From assembly GCA_021775555.1 (NCBI GenBank), contig JAJFHP010000065.1:98775-162774 (forward strand): 64,000 nucleotides of DNA, in the 5' to 3' direction. Below are positions 37,826 through 48,516 of this stretch, in pieces. How positions within the stretch are numbered: position 1 is the first letter of the stretch; each line of letters opens with the position of its first letter. This DNA is from Hyphomicrobiales bacterium (GTDB lineage: Bacteria; Pseudomonadota; Alphaproteobacteria; Rhizobiales; Methyloligellaceae). The position numbers were made by a program, and so were the translations under genes. Below the pieces are notes generated by a model. The model saw only the letters and a list, made by a program, of their open reading frames with translations, was not told the DNA's origin and made no database searches.

Positions 37826-39040
37826 ATGGCGAAGATCAAAGTTGAAAATCCTGTCGTTGAACTGGACGGCGACGAGATGACCCGGATCATCTGGAAGTTC
37901 ATAAAAGACAAGCTGATCCACCCCTATCTCGACATCGACCTCAAATATTACGATTTGGGCATGGAGAGCCGTGACGAAACCGACGATCAGATCACCATCG
38001 ATTCAGCTGAAGCCATCAAGAAATACGGTGTTGGAGTCAAATGCGCGACCATTACGCCTGACGAAGCCCGTGTTGAGGAATTTGGCCTGAAACAGATGTG
38101 GCGTTCGCCCAATGGCACCATCCGCAATATCCTTGGTGGCGTTATCTTCCGCGAGCCAATCATCTGCCAGAATGTGCCTCGCCTCGTTCCCGGCTGGACT
38201 GAGCCAATTATCATCGGTCGCCACGCATTTGGAGACCAGTACCGCGCCACTGACTTTCTCGTTCCCGGCAAGGGCAAGCTGACCGTGACATGGGAAGCTG
38301 CGGACGGATCAGAGAGAATAGAGCGTGAAATTTATGACTTCCCCAGCTCCGGCATCGCGCTGTCCATGTATAACCGCGACGACTCAATTCGCGATTTTGC
38401 CCGCTCCTGCATGAACTATTCAATGACGCGAAAATTGCCTCTCTACCTCTCGACCAAAAACACCATCCTCAAAGCTTATGACGGCCGCTTCAAAGATCTG
38501 TTCCAGGAAGTTTTTGAAACCGAATTCGAGGACAAGTTTAAAGAGGCCGGAATCATATATGAACACCGGCTGATCGATGACATGGTGGCGGCCGCTCTCA
38601 AATGGTCGGGCGGATATATCTGGGCCTGTAAGAATTATGATGGCGATGTGCAATCAGACACGGTTGCGCAAGGATTTGGCTCACTCGGTCTCATGACCAG
38701 CGTGCTGATTACCCCTGATGGTAAAACAGTGGAATCGGAAGCCGCCCACGGCACCGTGACTCGTCATTTCAGAGCCCATGAGCGTGGGGAAGAAACCTCT
38801 ACAAATTCTACTGCTTCCATCTATGCATGGACACGCGGCCTGAAGCATCGCGCCAAGCTTGATGACAATGATGCGCTGGCCAGGTTCGCCCAAACCCTGG
38901 AGGACGTGGTGGTGAACACCATAGAATCGGGCTCCATGACCAAGGATCTGGCGCTGCTGGTCGGCGATGAGCAGGCCTGGCTGTCTACCACGGGCTTTTT
39001 GGACAAGATCGACGAGAACCTGCAAAAAGCGATGGGCTAA
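37826..39040 (+). CDS. icd: NADP-dependent isocitrate dehydrogenase
   Basis: 404 residues, the homodimeric eukaryote-like (type II) form of alphaproteobacteria: '[20 protein letters not shown]', 'KSPNGTIRN'-like '[13 protein letters not shown]', '[22 protein letters not shown]', and '[22 protein letters not shown]'. Converts isocitrate to 2-oxoglutarate with NADP. GGAGG precedes ATG 37826. Confidence 0.98.
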   Translation: MAKIKVENPVVELDGDEMTRIIWKFIKDKLIHPYLDIDLKYYDLGMESRDETDDQITIDSAEAIKKYGVGVKCATITPDEARVEEFGLKQMWRSPNGTIRNILGGVIFREPIICQNVPRLVPGWTEPIIIGRHAFGDQYRATDFLVPGKGKLTVTWEAADGSERIEREIYDFPSSGIALSMYNRDDSIRDFARSCMNYSMTRKLPLYLSTKNTILKAYDGRFKDLFQEVFETEFEDKFKEAGIIYEHRLIDDMVAAALKWSGGYIWACKNYDGDVQSDTVAQGFGSLGLMTSVLITPDGKTVESEAAHGTVTRHFRAHERGEETSTNSTASIYAWTRGLKHRAKLDDNDALARFAQTLEDVVVNTIESGSMTKDLALLVGDEQAWLSTTGFLDKIDENLQKAMG

Positions 39041-39046
39041 CCGCTG

Positions 39047-40258
39047 CTATTTCTGTGTTGATTTTAGCTTGGATGATTTGATCCGCTCTTCTGCCACGGC
39101 TCGCACGCGGGTCAGGAGCTCTGGTTCATTGTGACATAGGCGCTCGAAATCAGACTTGTCGAGCACAAGAACCCGGCACTTTGTAGTCGCCGTCACATTA
39201 TGTTCGCGCTGCCGGTGGTAGAGCAGTCCCATCTCGCCAAAAAAGTCTCCCTCGCCCAGCCTGACCTGGCCTTCATCCACATCCACGGCCACTTCACCAT
39301 TGGCTATAAAATACATGGCAACCGCATCATCGCCCACCCGCATAATCGACTCATCAGCCTGGTAACTGCGCGAGTAGAGCAAAGCGCCAATCTTGGCGAC
39401 GACCGCGGCTTCGAGTTGCGAGAATATGGGCACACGCGCGACCATGCCCCATGTGATTACAAATTCACGGCGGTTTGCTTCGTGAGAAAAACCGGTAGCG
39501 ATGATGCCAATAGGTAAGGCAAACATACCAAGTCCGAAAATCATGATAAGGCCACCAAACGCCCTGCCGAGACCGGTCACCGGAACAACATCGCCATACC
39601 CAACGGTTGTGAGAGTGGCAATTGCCCACCAGGCGGCAGAAGGTATTGAACTGAAAACTTCCGGTTGGGCATGTCTCTCAAGAAAATACATACCCGAACT
39701 GGCAAACAGCAGAAGCGCCATCATGACCAGGAGCGCACCAAATAGAGCCCGCCGTTCATTGGCAATCACCCGGGCCAGTGCAACAAGTGCCGGTGAATAC
39801 CGTGCGAGCTTGAGAAACCGAAACAGCCGCAGGACCCTCAGGATGCGCAGATCAATACCGATCAAGAATCCCAGATAGAAGGGCAGGATGGCGATAAGAT
39901 CGATCAGCAGAAGCGGACGCAATGCAAAATTGATGCGCGCGCGCCAGCCCGGCAGGGTCTGAAGCAAGGGCAATTCAACGCAACTCCACAAACGAAGCAC
40001 ATATTCGATTGTGAAAATTGCCACTGAAACGAGGTTGAACAGCTCAAATGATGCGCCGTGGCGTTGTCCGATTTCCGGCACGGTTTCGGCCGCAAAAGCC
40101 GCCACATTGAGTAATATCAGAGTGACGAGAGCGACATTGACGAAACGCTCGACGGGATCAGATTCCGATCCGAATTCCAGAATATCGTGAACCCGCTGCC
40201 GCAGAGTCATGGTCCCGGAAGGAGGAGTTTGCATCTGGCTGGAAAGGCCGTCAGGCAC
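39047..40258 (-). CDS. Voltage-sensor potassium channel with C-terminal cyclic-nucleotide-binding-like domain
   Basis: 403 residues. Six membrane helices; S4 (138-153) carries Arg138, Arg141, Arg144, Arg147, Lys150 and Arg153, one charge every third residue as in true voltage sensors. The pore has the K+ filter 'TTVGYGD' (217-223). A C-terminal cNMP-binding domain (about 280-400) has '[22 protein letters not shown]'; the phosphate-contact Arg351 is kept, but the next residues are Glu-His instead of Ser-Ala. Closest known design is MloK1 of Mesorhizobium. The start overlaps the alaS stop by eight bases (later Met at 40234 or 40210 possible). Confidence 0.9.
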   Translation of the reverse strand: MPDGLSSQMQTPPSGTMTLRQRVHDILEFGSESDPVERFVNVALVTLILLNVAAFAAETVPEIGQRHGASFELFNLVSVAIFTIEYVLRLWSCVELPLLQTLPGWRARINFALRPLLLIDLIAILPFYLGFLIGIDLRILRVLRLFRFLKLARYSPALVALARVIANERRALFGALLVMMALLLFASSGMYFLERHAQPEVFSSIPSAAWWAIATLTTVGYGDVVPVTGLGRAFGGLIMIFGLGMFALPIGIIATGFSHEANRREFVITWGMVARVPIFSQLEAAVVAKIGALLYSRSYQADESIMRVGDDAVAMYFIANGEVAVDVDEGQVRLGEGDFFGEMGLLYHRQREHNVTATTKCRVLVLDKSDFERLCHNEPELLTRVRAVAEERIKSSKLKSTQK

Positions 40259-42926
40259 CGGCCTGCTCGCTTACAGCTTTGGTAATAGCTTCCAGCGCTG
40301 CATCGGCCTCTCCAGCATTTGGACCGCCCGCTTGCGCCATATCCGGCCGACCCCCGCCACCCTGGCCTCCCAGGACTTCAGCCCCCGTCTTGACCAGGTC
40401 AACCGCGTTATAGTCAGCCATGATATCTTCGGTCACGCCAACCACCAGGCCGGCCTTGCCGTCATCACTCACACCGATGATTGCGACAACGCCGGAACCG
40501 ATCTGTTTCTTTCCATCGTCGACAAGGCCGCGCAAATCCTTTGGCGAAACACCCATTACGGTACGCGCCAGAAGTTTAATCGCACCGATGGTTTGAACGG
40601 CATCTTCAGCACCGTTTCCAGCACCACCAAGCGCCAGTTGCTTGCGGGCATCAGCGGCCATGCGTTCAAGCTTCTTGCGATCTTGCAGCAATTGCTGAAG
40701 ACGGGGAACGAGATCGTCAGGCTTGATCTTGAGGATATCAGCAGCTTCGCGTGTCCGGGCATCCTGCGCACTCAAATAGTTTCGTGCCCCCTCACCTGTC
40801 AGCGCCTCGATGCGCCTCACACCCGCTGCCACAGCGCTTTCAGATATTATTTTCACCAGGCCGATATCCCCGGTCCTGCGCGCATGTGTGCCACCGCACA
40901 GCTCGACTGAATAGGGTTTGCCGGTCTTTTCCCCTTCAAGTGCTGTTCCCATGGAGATAACGCGCACCTCGTCTCCATATTTCTCGCCAAACAGGGCAAG
41001 TGCACCAGCCTCTATGGCGTCATCAACATCCATAAGCCGGGTCTCAACACGGCCATTCTGTAAAATAATCGCATTGGCAATATTCTCTACAGCGGTAATT
41101 TCCGCATCGCTGATTGGTTTGGGGTGGGAAATATCGAATCTGAGTCTTTCAGGTTCCACGAGTGAACCTTTCTGGGCAACGTGATCACCCAGCACCTCGC
41201 GTAAGGCTTCATGCAACAGATGGGTTGCTGAATGGTTGGCGCGTGTGGCGGTGCGGGCGCCATGGCCGACATCCAGTTCAGCCGCCTCGCCGATTTTCAG
41301 CGAGCCCTTCTCAACCTGTCCGATATGTACAAAAAGACCATCGGCTTTTTTCTGGGTTGTGCTGACACGAAACTCGCCGCCATCGGTGGTCGTCACAAGA
41401 CCCTGGTCTCCCACCTGGCCACCGGATTCGCCATAAAAGGGCGTCTGATTGAAGATGAGCGCGCCCTCATCCCCTTTTTCGAGTTTCCTGACCGGCTCTC
41501 CATCCTTGACGATTGCAATGATTTCACCTTCAGCGGCCTCGGTTTCATAGCCAAGAAATTCACTTGGCCCATGCTGTTCCTTGAGTTTGAACCAAATCTG
41601 CTCGGTTGCAGCATCACCAGAGCCCGCCCAGGCTTTGCGCGCGTCTGCACGCTGCTTTTCCATGGCCGTGTTAAATTGTTCCAAATCGACCTCGATGCCC
41701 CGTAATCTCAAAGCATCCTGTGTCAGGTCGAGTGGAAAACCGTAAGTGTCATAAAGCTTGAACGCCACATCACCGGAAAGCGTGTCGCCTTCGTCCAGAT
41801 CACCTGAGGCTTCATCCAGAAGCTGGATGCCGCGTTCCAGGGTTTTACGAAAACGGGTTTCTTCCAATTCAAGCGTCTCGGTGATGAGTGGCTGCGCCCG
41901 AACAAGTTCCGGGAAAGCCTGGCCCATTTCACGTATCAGCGTGGAGACCAGCCTGTGCATCAATGGCTCTGACGCGCCCAGTAATTGTGCATGGCGCATG
42001 CCACGGCGCATGATCCGGCGCAGCACATAACCACGGCCCTCGTTTGATGGCAGCACGCCATCGGCGATCAGGAAACTGGATGCGCGCAGATGGTCGGCGA
42101 TCACGCGATGACTGGCCTTGTTCTTACCCTCCGCGGCCACGGATGTTTCATCCTCAGATGCACCGATAAGAGCGGTGAACAGGTCCGTTTCGTAATTGTC
42201 ATGAGTGCCCTGCAACACGGCTGAAATGCGCTCCAGGCCCATTCCTGTATCGATGGATGGCTTTGGCAGATCAACACGTTCATCCGTCGTGACCTGTTCG
42301 AACTGCATAAAAACGAGGTTCCATATTTCGATAAACCGGTCACCATCTTCATCAGGGGACCCTGGCGGACCGCCGGGAATATGTTCGCCGTGATCGAAGA
42401 AGATTTCCGAACAGGGGCCGCAAGGCCCGGTATCCCCCATGGCCCAGAAATTGTCCGATGTGGGAATACGGATGATCTTGTCTTTAGAAAGACCGGCGAT
42501 TTTCTTCCACAAATCAAACGCCTGATCGTCTTCAGCATAAACCGTGACGAGCAAGCGCTTGGGGTCGAGGCCATATTCCCTGGTGATCAGGTTCCATGCG
42601 AGTTCAATGGCCTGGTCCTTGAAATAATCACCGAATGAGAAGTTCCCAAGCATTTCGAAGAACGTATGGTGGCGTGCGGTATAGCCCACATTGTCGAGAT
42701 CATTATGCTTGCCCCCGGCTCGTACGCATTTTTGCGATGTGACGGCCCGGTTGTAAGGGCGTTTTTCAGCACCGGTAAACACGTTCTTGAACTGAACCAT
42801 GCCCGCATTAGTGAACAGCAAGGTCGGATCATTGATCGGGACAAGCGGGCCTGAATCCACGATTTCATGGCCATGCTTGGCAAAATATTCGAGAAATGCT
42901 GAGCGGATTTCATTAACGCCGGTCAT
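40251..42926 (-). CDS. alaS: Alanyl-tRNA synthetase
   Basis: 891 residues with all AlaRS domains: class II aminoacylation core (1-450, 'VRSAFL'-like '[14 protein letters not shown]', '[15 protein letters not shown]'), the editing domain with zinc ligands '[12 protein letters not shown]' and '[16 protein letters not shown]', and C-Ala with '[16 protein letters not shown]' at the end. Charges tRNA-Ala and hydrolyses Ser/Gly-tRNA-Ala. Downstream of recA, a common alphaproteobacterial order, but separated by recA's terminator. Confidence 0.98.
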   Translation of the reverse strand: MTGVNEIRSAFLEYFAKHGHEIVDSGPLVPINDPTLLFTNAGMVQFKNVFTGAEKRPYNRAVTSQKCVRAGGKHNDLDNVGYTARHHTFFEMLGNFSFGDYFKDQAIELAWNLITREYGLDPKRLLVTVYAEDDQAFDLWKKIAGLSKDKIIRIPTSDNFWAMGDTGPCGPCSEIFFDHGEHIPGGPPGSPDEDGDRFIEIWNLVFMQFEQVTTDERVDLPKPSIDTGMGLERISAVLQGTHDNYETDLFTALIGASEDETSVAAEGKNKASHRVIADHLRASSFLIADGVLPSNEGRGYVLRRIMRRGMRHAQLLGASEPLMHRLVSTLIREMGQAFPELVRAQPLITETLELEETRFRKTLERGIQLLDEASGDLDEGDTLSGDVAFKLYDTYGFPLDLTQDALRLRGIEVDLEQFNTAMEKQRADARKAWAGSGDAATEQIWFKLKEQHGPSEFLGYETEAAEGEIIAIVKDGEPVRKLEKGDEGALIFNQTPFYGESGGQVGDQGLVTTTDGGEFRVSTTQKKADGLFVHIGQVEKGSLKIGEAAELDVGHGARTATRANHSATHLLHEALREVLGDHVAQKGSLVEPERLRFDISHPKPISDAEITAVENIANAIILQNGRVETRLMDVDDAIEAGALALFGEKYGDEVRVISMGTALEGEKTGKPYSVELCGGTHARRTGDIGLVKIISESAVAAGVRRIEALTGEGARNYLSAQDARTREAADILKIKPDDLVPRLQQLLQDRKKLERMAADARKQLALGGAGNGAEDAVQTIGAIKLLARTVMGVSPKDLRGLVDDGKKQIGSGVVAIIGVSDDGKAGLVVGVTEDIMADYNAVDLVKTGAEVLGGQGGGGRPDMAQAGGPNAGEADAALEAITKAVSEQAGA

Positions 42927-43084
42927 GGAGAAGCAAATCCCGTTATATGAGTGAATGCGAATCTTTTATCAAAACCCGCAACTGTGTGTCGTTTTTAAGC
43001 GGGGCTTTTGGCCCTGTCCAGCAACGCTGTTGTCTCAGGAGTAGTGACCAGATGCTGAAAACGCAGATGAAGAGGACACACGCA

Positions 43085-43115
43085 AGAAAAAACCCGGGCA
43101 TTGGGGATGCCCGGG
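43085..43115 (-). terminator. Rho-independent terminator of recA
   Basis: CCCGGGCAT / ATGCCCGGG nine-base stem with a five-base loop (43093-43115), followed on the minus strand by TTTTTTCT. It lies 87 bases after the recA stop. Confidence 0.92.
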
Positions 43116-43201
43116 CTCCTTGCTTGGGGAGGGTCTTTGCGTGTGTTGTGGGGTTCAAGACCCTGCTGGGGAAACTTTGATTTCAAATGGGGCCGCGTGA
43201 A

Positions 43202-44377
43202 CTAGCTGGCCTTGGCCTCTTTCTTGTCATCCTTGGCGTCTGAAGCCTTGTCACTGGAAGGGGCTGTCCCTTTCAGCGGTTCAACATTGGAGGTTTGAGC
43301 ACCATCGGTGCTTTCCGCTTCATCCTTGATTTCGCTCTCGTCGAACTCATCTGCTATGAGGCCGGCATCGGCGCGAATTTTCTGTTCGATCTCGGCCGCC
43401 ATCTCCGGATTATCCCTGAGATAGGTTTTGGCGTTCTCGCGGCCCTGGCCGATACGCGTTGAATCGTAGGAATACCAGGAACCGGATTTTTCCACGACTT
43501 CGGCCTTGACGCCGAGATCAATGAGCTCGCCCATTTTGGAGATACCCTCGCCATACATGATGTCGAACTCGACCTGCCGGAAGGGGGGCGCCACCTTGTT
43601 CTTGACCACCTTGACCCGGGTCTGGTTGCCGACCACCTCGTCGCGCTCCTTGATCTGGCCGATGCGGCGGATGTCGAGGCGTACGGAGGCATAAAATTTC
43701 AGCGCGTTGCCGCCCGACGTGGTTTCGGGTGAGCCGAACATGACGCCGATCTTCATGCGAATCTGGTTGATGAAAATGACCATGCAGCGCGATTTCGAGA
43801 TCGAACCGGTGAGCTTGCGTAACGCCTGGCTCATGAGCCGCGCCTGCAGGCCGGGCAGTGAATCGCCCATCTCGCCTTCCAACTCCGCGCGCGGCGTGAG
43901 GGCCGCGACAGAATCAATGACCAGCACATCAATGGCGCCGGACCTTACAAGCGTGTCGGTAATCTCGAGCGCCTGCTCACCGGTGTCGGGCTGGGAAATC
44001 AGCAAATCCTCGACCTGAACGCCGAGTTTCCTCGCGTAAATAGGGTCAAGCGCATGTTCCGCGTCGACAAAGGCGCAAACACCGCCTGATTTTTGCGCTT
44101 CGGCCACCGTATGCAGCGCCAGCGTGGTTTTGCCAGATGATTCCGGCCCATATATCTCGACGACGCGCCCGCGCGGCAACCCGCCGATACCAAGCGCCAC
44201 GTCAAGACCGAGAGAACCGCTCGAGATCGCCTCGATCTCCACCAGTGGCTGGCCGTCTCCCAGGCGCATGACAGATCCCTTGCCGAACGAGCGTTCGATC
44301 TGCGCGAGCGCTGCTGAAAGCGCCTTTTCCTTGTCCATGTCGTCTCCCTCTACGAGCCGAAGTGCTGCATCTGACAT
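43202..44377 (-). CDS. recA: Recombinase A
   Basis: 391 residues from ATG 44377, with a strong AAGGAGG site; the frame is open to 44428. The core is near-invariant: 'GSVMRLGDG', Walker A '[13 protein letters not shown]', '[26 protein letters not shown]', L1 '[20 protein letters not shown]' and L2 '[25 protein letters not shown]'. The C-terminal tail of about 40 residues is long and acidic then Lys-rich. Forms DNA filaments for strand exchange and LexA cleavage. A predicted LexA site lies 121 bases upstream. Confidence 0.99.
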   Translation of the reverse strand: MSDAALRLVEGDDMDKEKALSAALAQIERSFGKGSVMRLGDGQPLVEIEAISSGSLGLDVALGIGGLPRGRVVEIYGPESSGKTTLALHTVAEAQKSGGVCAFVDAEHALDPIYARKLGVQVEDLLISQPDTGEQALEITDTLVRSGAIDVLVIDSVAALTPRAELEGEMGDSLPGLQARLMSQALRKLTGSISKSRCMVIFINQIRMKIGVMFGSPETTSGGNALKFYASVRLDIRRIGQIKERDEVVGNQTRVKVVKNKVAPPFRQVEFDIMYGEGISKMGELIDLGVKAEVVEKSGSWYSYDSTRIGQGRENAKTYLRDNPEMAAEIEQKIRADAGLIADEFDESEIKDEAESTDGAQTSNVEPLKGTAPSSDKASDAKDDKKEAKAS

Positions 44378-44497
44378 CTTATCCCTCCTTATTTCATGTC
44401 CGTGGTCGCCAAGCAATTTGAGTCTCAATGTACTTGATTTGTTCTATTTTGCAAGCCCCACCTTAACAAACTGATAATGAGAGGTTTTTAGAGGTGT

Positions 44498-44512
44498 GTT
44501 CTAGGGATGTTC
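44498..44512 (-). promoter_or_regulatory. Predicted LexA (SOS) box upstream of recA
   Basis: GTTCTAGGGATGTTC is an exact GTTC-N7-GTTC direct repeat, the alphaproteobacterial LexA operator. It lies 121 bases from the recA ATG and 117 bases from the divergent small membrane gene, in an AT-rich region of 251 bases that otherwise contains no gene. Confidence 0.8.
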
Positions 44513-44628
44513 AAACATTTATGGTCGAGTAAGATAATGTTGAAGGATTGGGAATTGTAAGGAATTTCATTTCAAATTTTAGAATTTTCAGCAACGGCTT
44601 TGAATAGATTCTATGACTAAATGCCTCC

Positions 44629-44904
44629 ATGGAATATGTCATTCTGGCTATACTTCTGGCAGTCGCTGCCGGTTACGGCTGCCTGCAACTGCGCGCGGCG
44701 AGAGACTGGGACGGGCTTTACGGTTTTGCCGGCAAGGCCCCGATCGCAGGCTGGATATTATGGCTGGCGCTGATGATGGCCGACATGACCCGCGACCCGG
44801 CATCCCATACGCTCTGGCCGTTCGAGATCGTTATTGGAATGATGCTCTCAAGCTTCTACCTTCTGGCATTGTCCTGTATACGGCGTATCGCAAATGAACC
44901 ATAA
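44629..44904 (+). CDS. Small membrane protein divergent from recA
   Basis: 91 residues, three hydrophobic segments (about 2-22, 36-54 and 62-82) with charged loops 'LRAARDWDGLYGF' and 'ADMTRDPASHTLWP' and a basic end 'CIRRIANEP'. Family not recognised. It shares the promoter region, and therefore the LexA box, with recA. No clear ribosome-binding site; the upstream DNA is much more AT-rich than the gene. Confidence 0.55.
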   Translation: MEYVILAILLAVAAGYGCLQLRAARDWDGLYGFAGKAPIAGWILWLALMMADMTRDPASHTLWPFEIVIGMMLSSFYLLALSCIRRIANEP

Positions 44905-44943
44905 CATCTGCATCTTGCCCCGAAACGCTCAAGGCACTTAGAC

Positions 44944-45807
44944 TTGGGCGAGATCAACACAAACGAGAATGCGGATAAGCCCATGCCAGACGCCTCCCCC
45001 GCCACGATCACCGCGCCGCTGAAATTCATGGTGCCGATGGAGGAAAAGCCGCAGGTATTCATGTCCGTGAACCAGGCGGAGACGAACAGGCGCACGGGCG
45101 AGTTCCACATGGCGGAGCTTGAGATCGCCGATGCGCGCGGCCTCGAAGACGCGCCGCAGCTTGACCGGGAAGGCTTTTCGCTGGTGAATGCGCCAAGCCA
45201 AGTGACCGACTTTTACGACGAGACACAGATCACCGGCATCTACTACCCCGAATGCGTCGCGCTGCTGAAAGCGCAAACGGGCGCGCGCGAAGTGCATATA
45301 TTCGATCACACCTTGCGGGTGCAGGACGCCGCCACGCGTGAGAAACACGGAACCCGCCTGCCCGTGCCCATCGTCCATAACGACTATACCGAAACCTCCG
45401 CGCCCCAGCGCGTACACGACCTTCTGGAGCCGGAAAAAGCGCAAAGCTTCCTTTCAGGACGGTATGCGATGGTGAATGTGTGGCGCTCTTTCGGCGCATC
45501 GGCTGAACTCAACCCGCTGGCGGCCGCAGACGGGCGCACCGTGCCGCCCGAGGACTTTATCGCCGTCGATATCGTTTATCATGACCGCACCGGCGAGATT
45601 TACCAGAATGCCTATACCAAGGGTCAGCGCTGGTACTATTTTTCCAATATGACGCGCGATGAAGCGATGCTGCTGAAATGTTTCGATAGCGCGCAGGACG
45701 GTCGCATGCGCTATACCGCGCATTCTGGATTTGAGAATCCCAACGCGCCTGAGGGCACCCCCCCGCGAGAAAGCATAGAACTCAGATCGCTGCTGGCTTT
45801 CGACTGA
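44944..45807 (+). CDS. CmcJ/NvfI-family putative Fe(II)/2-oxoglutarate oxygenase
   Basis: 287 residues from TTG 44944, or 274 from ATG 44983. Motifs recalled from the CmcJ/NvfI (asaB-like) family: 'REVHIFDHTLRVQD', 'PVPIVHNDYTETSAPQRVHDLL' with a His-x-Asp pair, 'RYAMVNVWRS', 'AVDIVYHDRTGEIYQN' and 'QRWYYFSNMTRDEAMLLKCFDSAQDG'. Relatives are mostly secondary-metabolism hydroxylases in fungi and actinomycetes. Substrate unknown; no biosynthetic neighbours. The CDS ends three bases before the convergent GFA gene. Confidence 0.75.
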   Translation: MGEINTNENADKPMPDASPATITAPLKFMVPMEEKPQVFMSVNQAETNRRTGEFHMAELEIADARGLEDAPQLDREGFSLVNAPSQVTDFYDETQITGIYYPECVALLKAQTGAREVHIFDHTLRVQDAATREKHGTRLPVPIVHNDYTETSAPQRVHDLLEPEKAQSFLSGRYAMVNVWRSFGASAELNPLAAADGRTVPPEDFIAVDIVYHDRTGEIYQNAYTKGQRWYYFSNMTRDEAMLLKCFDSAQDGRMRYTAHSGFENPNAPEGTPPRESIELRSLLAFD

Positions 45808-45810
45808 AGA

Positions 45811-46239
45811 TCAGCTGAATTGAAGCCTGGCCGGGGTCCATTTTTCGCGGCGCCGCTGGCGTCGCCCGTCCTCGTCCTCACCAGCATAGCTGGTCGGTTC
45901 AGCTTGCGGGTAACGAGCGCGCTCATCGAGCGTCACCGACATGAGCGTGGCGAACCCGTTTTCATCATCCGGGTCAGGCATGAAGGCGGCAACGTAAACC
46001 CCGCAAACCTTGCAGATGATAAAATCGGCAGCTTTCAGGCCGAACTGGTAGCGGCTCAGATTATCCGCATCGCTCACACGGATTGTGAGATTGCCCGCCG
46101 GGTCGGAAATGGCTGAAGTGTTGTGTTTGCGGCAAAATGCGCATTGGCAGGCGCGTGGGACAGCGTCTTCCGGTGCTATTTCAGTTTTGTAAACGACGGA
46201 AATATTCCCGCAATGGCATCCGCCCCCAAGTTCCTGCAT
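45811..46239 (-). CDS. GFA-family zinc protein (glutathione-dependent formaldehyde-activating-like)
   Basis: 142 residues, Mss4-like fold. Zinc-binding cysteines in 'GGGCHCGNISV', 'CQCAFCRKH' and 'CKVCGVYVAAFM' match the Gfa/CENP-V pattern. The name describes the founding enzyme; most members have unknown substrates. Standalone, divergent from the HerA-like gene. Confidence 0.85.
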   Translation of the reverse strand: MQELGGGCHCGNISVVYKTEIAPEDAVPRACQCAFCRKHNTSAISDPAGNLTIRVSDADNLSRYQFGLKAADFIICKVCGVYVAAFMPDPDDENGFATLMSVTLDERARYPQAEPTSYAGEDEDGRRQRRREKWTPARLQFS

Positions 46240-46404
46240 GAAACAACCGCCTCTCCTGTATGAAAATTTTTGTCACGCTAGCCGATCCCCGGGATAACGG
46301 GAAGAGCACAATGCTGTTGGAAAATTACATCCTGAGCGTAACAGAACCTTAAACCCGTGCTGCTATGGTCACCATGGCGAATATTGTATTGCGGGGCCGC
46401 ACTC

Positions 46405-48390
46405 TTGACCATTTCTGAAACATCTGAAGACCTGCCTGAGATTGAACACCGGCTCGTTGGCGAGATCATCTCGATCAACGGCACCAGTGCCAGGGTTCTT
46501 CTGGCCAAGAGCGCAGATGGTGCCGCACCGCACGCCGATGACCACCCGTTTGTCGGCACTATTGTCATTGTCGACACCGGTGCGGCCATCGTTTTGTGCC
46601 TGATAACGGCCATGGCCATCGCCGAAGCCGAGACCAATCCTGACATGACCGGAAACAGGGTGATGGACGTGGAACTGGTGGGTGAATTGCCACGCCAGGA
46701 AGATGGCTATATGTGCACCTTCCGCCGCGGCATTTCCGTCTATCCAAGGCTCGGCGAGACGGTCTGGGTGCCATCACGCAAAATCCTTGAAAAAGCCTAT
46801 TATTTCGGCTCGTTCGACGGTGTGGAGATTGGCCGCATCCATCAGGATCCGTCAATTCCCGCGGTCATCAAGATCAATGAAATTCTGGGCAAGCATTTCG
46901 CGATCATAGGCTCGACAGGCACTGGCAAGTCCTGCGCGGTGGCCCTTATCTTAAGGGAATTTCTCGCCAAGCAGCCAAACTCACACATCGTTCTTGTCGA
47001 CCCGCATAATGAATACCGTTCCAGCTTTGATGATCAGGCACATGTCATCAATCTCGACAATCTTTGCCTGCCCTTCTGGTTCCTGAATTTTGAAGAAATC
47101 GTCGAGATCGTGCTTGGCGGCGCCGAGGGGAATGGTGCGGAGATTGAATTGCTTCGCGAGTTCATTCCCGCGGCCAAACGGCAATTCGCAGCCAACCGGG
47201 GCCGCGAATCCCGCCTGCTGCAGAAAAGCGTGACCCGCAAGGAACGCTACTCGGTCGATGTTCCGGTTCCCTACAGGATTTCCGATCTCATTTCGCAACT
47301 CAGAAACCAGATGGGCATGCTGGAGATTCAGAAGGACCTTCGACCCTTCAAGCACTTGATATCGCGCATCGAGGCGGTTGCGCAGGATCCGCGCTATTCC
47401 TTCATGTTTGGCAAGATGATGGTCGAGGACAATCTGGGCGCGATCCTCAAGCAGATTTTCCGCATTCCCGTTAGCGGCAAACCGATCACTATCGTTCAAC
47501 TGGTTGGCCTGCCTGCTGAAATCGTCAATGTCATCGTTTCAATCCTGGCGCGGCTGGCCTTCGATCTGGCCTTGTGGAGCGATGGCAAGGTGCCAATCAC
47601 ATTTGTCTGTGAAGAAGCACACCGCTATGTGCCGCGCGAGAAAGATGCAGGCTTCGAGCCGACCAAGAAAATCATCTCTCGAATCGCCAAAGAGGGCCGA
47701 AAATACGGCATTGCGCTGTGCGTGGTGAGCCAACGGCCGGGAGACATCGACCCGACCATCCTGTCGCAATGCAGTACCATTTTCTCCATGCGTCTCTCGA
47801 ACGAGCGCGACCAGACCATCGTAAAATCGGCTGTGTCGGATGCAGCTGAAAGCCTGCTGCGTTTCCTACCCTCACTGGGGACGGGTGAAACGATCGTCTT
47901 TGGCGAAGGCGTGACGCTGCCCTCGCGGATCATGTTGGCGGAACTCCCCGCATCGGCATTGCCGATGGGTGCGGGTGCCCATCTTGACGCCAGTGTCACA
48001 GACGAACTCGATCCCGTCTTCGTGGATGAGGCCATTCTGCGCTGGCGTTCGGTCGGCAGCGATATTGAATCACTCCTACCACCACAACCTGAACCAGCGC
48101 CTGCGGCACAAGAGGCGCCAATTGTGTCTTCCACTCCGTTACAAGGTGGCGCCATGGCACAGCCTGCCCAAAGTGTTCCTCCAGCACAAGAACCCGTCAC
48201 TGCGCAACCAGCTCCCGCACAACAGCAACAGCTTCAGCCCCAGGCCGCGAAGCCAGCGCCTCAAACAGCACATGCCATGGGAACACAACATCATACCGCC
48301 GACAGTCATGCACCGGTAAATCCGGCTCCGGCGCAAACCGCCCCGCAGGCATCTCCTGCCGCAACACTGCATCGGCAACCACGGCAGTAA
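46405..48390 (+). CDS. HerA-like DUF87 P-loop ATPase
   Basis: 661 residues from TTG 46405 (an ATG at 46357 adds 16 non-conserved residues). N-terminal HAS-barrel ('HRLVGEIISINGTSARVLL'), Walker A 'GSTGTGKS' at about 169-176, 'ILVDPHNEY'-like 'IVLVDPHNEYRSSF', Walker B 'ITFVCEEAHRYVPREKD', 'GLCVVSQRPGDID'-type sensor and 'STIFSMRLSNERDQTIV'. This is the hexameric HerA/FtsK-like DNA translocase family. The last 110 residues are Gln/Pro/Ala-rich and disordered. No NurA nuclease gene is adjacent, unlike archaea. Confidence 0.85.
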   Translation: MTISETSEDLPEIEHRLVGEIISINGTSARVLLAKSADGAAPHADDHPFVGTIVIVDTGAAIVLCLITAMAIAEAETNPDMTGNRVMDVELVGELPRQEDGYMCTFRRGISVYPRLGETVWVPSRKILEKAYYFGSFDGVEIGRIHQDPSIPAVIKINEILGKHFAIIGSTGTGKSCAVALILREFLAKQPNSHIVLVDPHNEYRSSFDDQAHVINLDNLCLPFWFLNFEEIVEIVLGGAEGNGAEIELLREFIPAAKRQFAANRGRESRLLQKSVTRKERYSVDVPVPYRISDLISQLRNQMGMLEIQKDLRPFKHLISRIEAVAQDPRYSFMFGKMMVEDNLGAILKQIFRIPVSGKPITIVQLVGLPAEIVNVIVSILARLAFDLALWSDGKVPITFVCEEAHRYVPREKDAGFEPTKKIISRIAKEGRKYGIALCVVSQRPGDIDPTILSQCSTIFSMRLSNERDQTIVKSAVSDAAESLLRFLPSLGTGETIVFGEGVTLPSRIMLAELPASALPMGAGAHLDASVTDELDPVFVDEAILRWRSVGSDIESLLPPQPEPAPAAQEAPIVSSTPLQGGAMAQPAQSVPPAQEPVTAQPAPAQQQQLQPQAAKPAPQTAHAMGTQHHTADSHAPVNPAPAQTAPQASPAATLHRQPRQ

Positions 48391-48516
48391 ATGGCTGAAT
48401 AAACCGCCCAGCTCGCAGGGCTCACCTTATGTTTATCGACATTTCTTCCGTGCACGTGTTAAACCGCGCAGCCCGGACAAGGCAATGCATGCACGGTTCC
48501 GGCAGCGGAGCTTCAG

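Noticed and set aside
44463..44477. Possible CtrA-like site TTAACAAACTGATAA upstream of recA
   Set aside because: One half-site is changed (ATAA), and recA has no known CtrA control; the nearby LexA box is a better explanation of regulation.
46357..46404. ATG-initiated extension of the HerA-like ATPase
   Set aside because: The 16 extra residues are Cys/Trp-rich and unlike the HAS-barrel start; TTG 46405 fits better.
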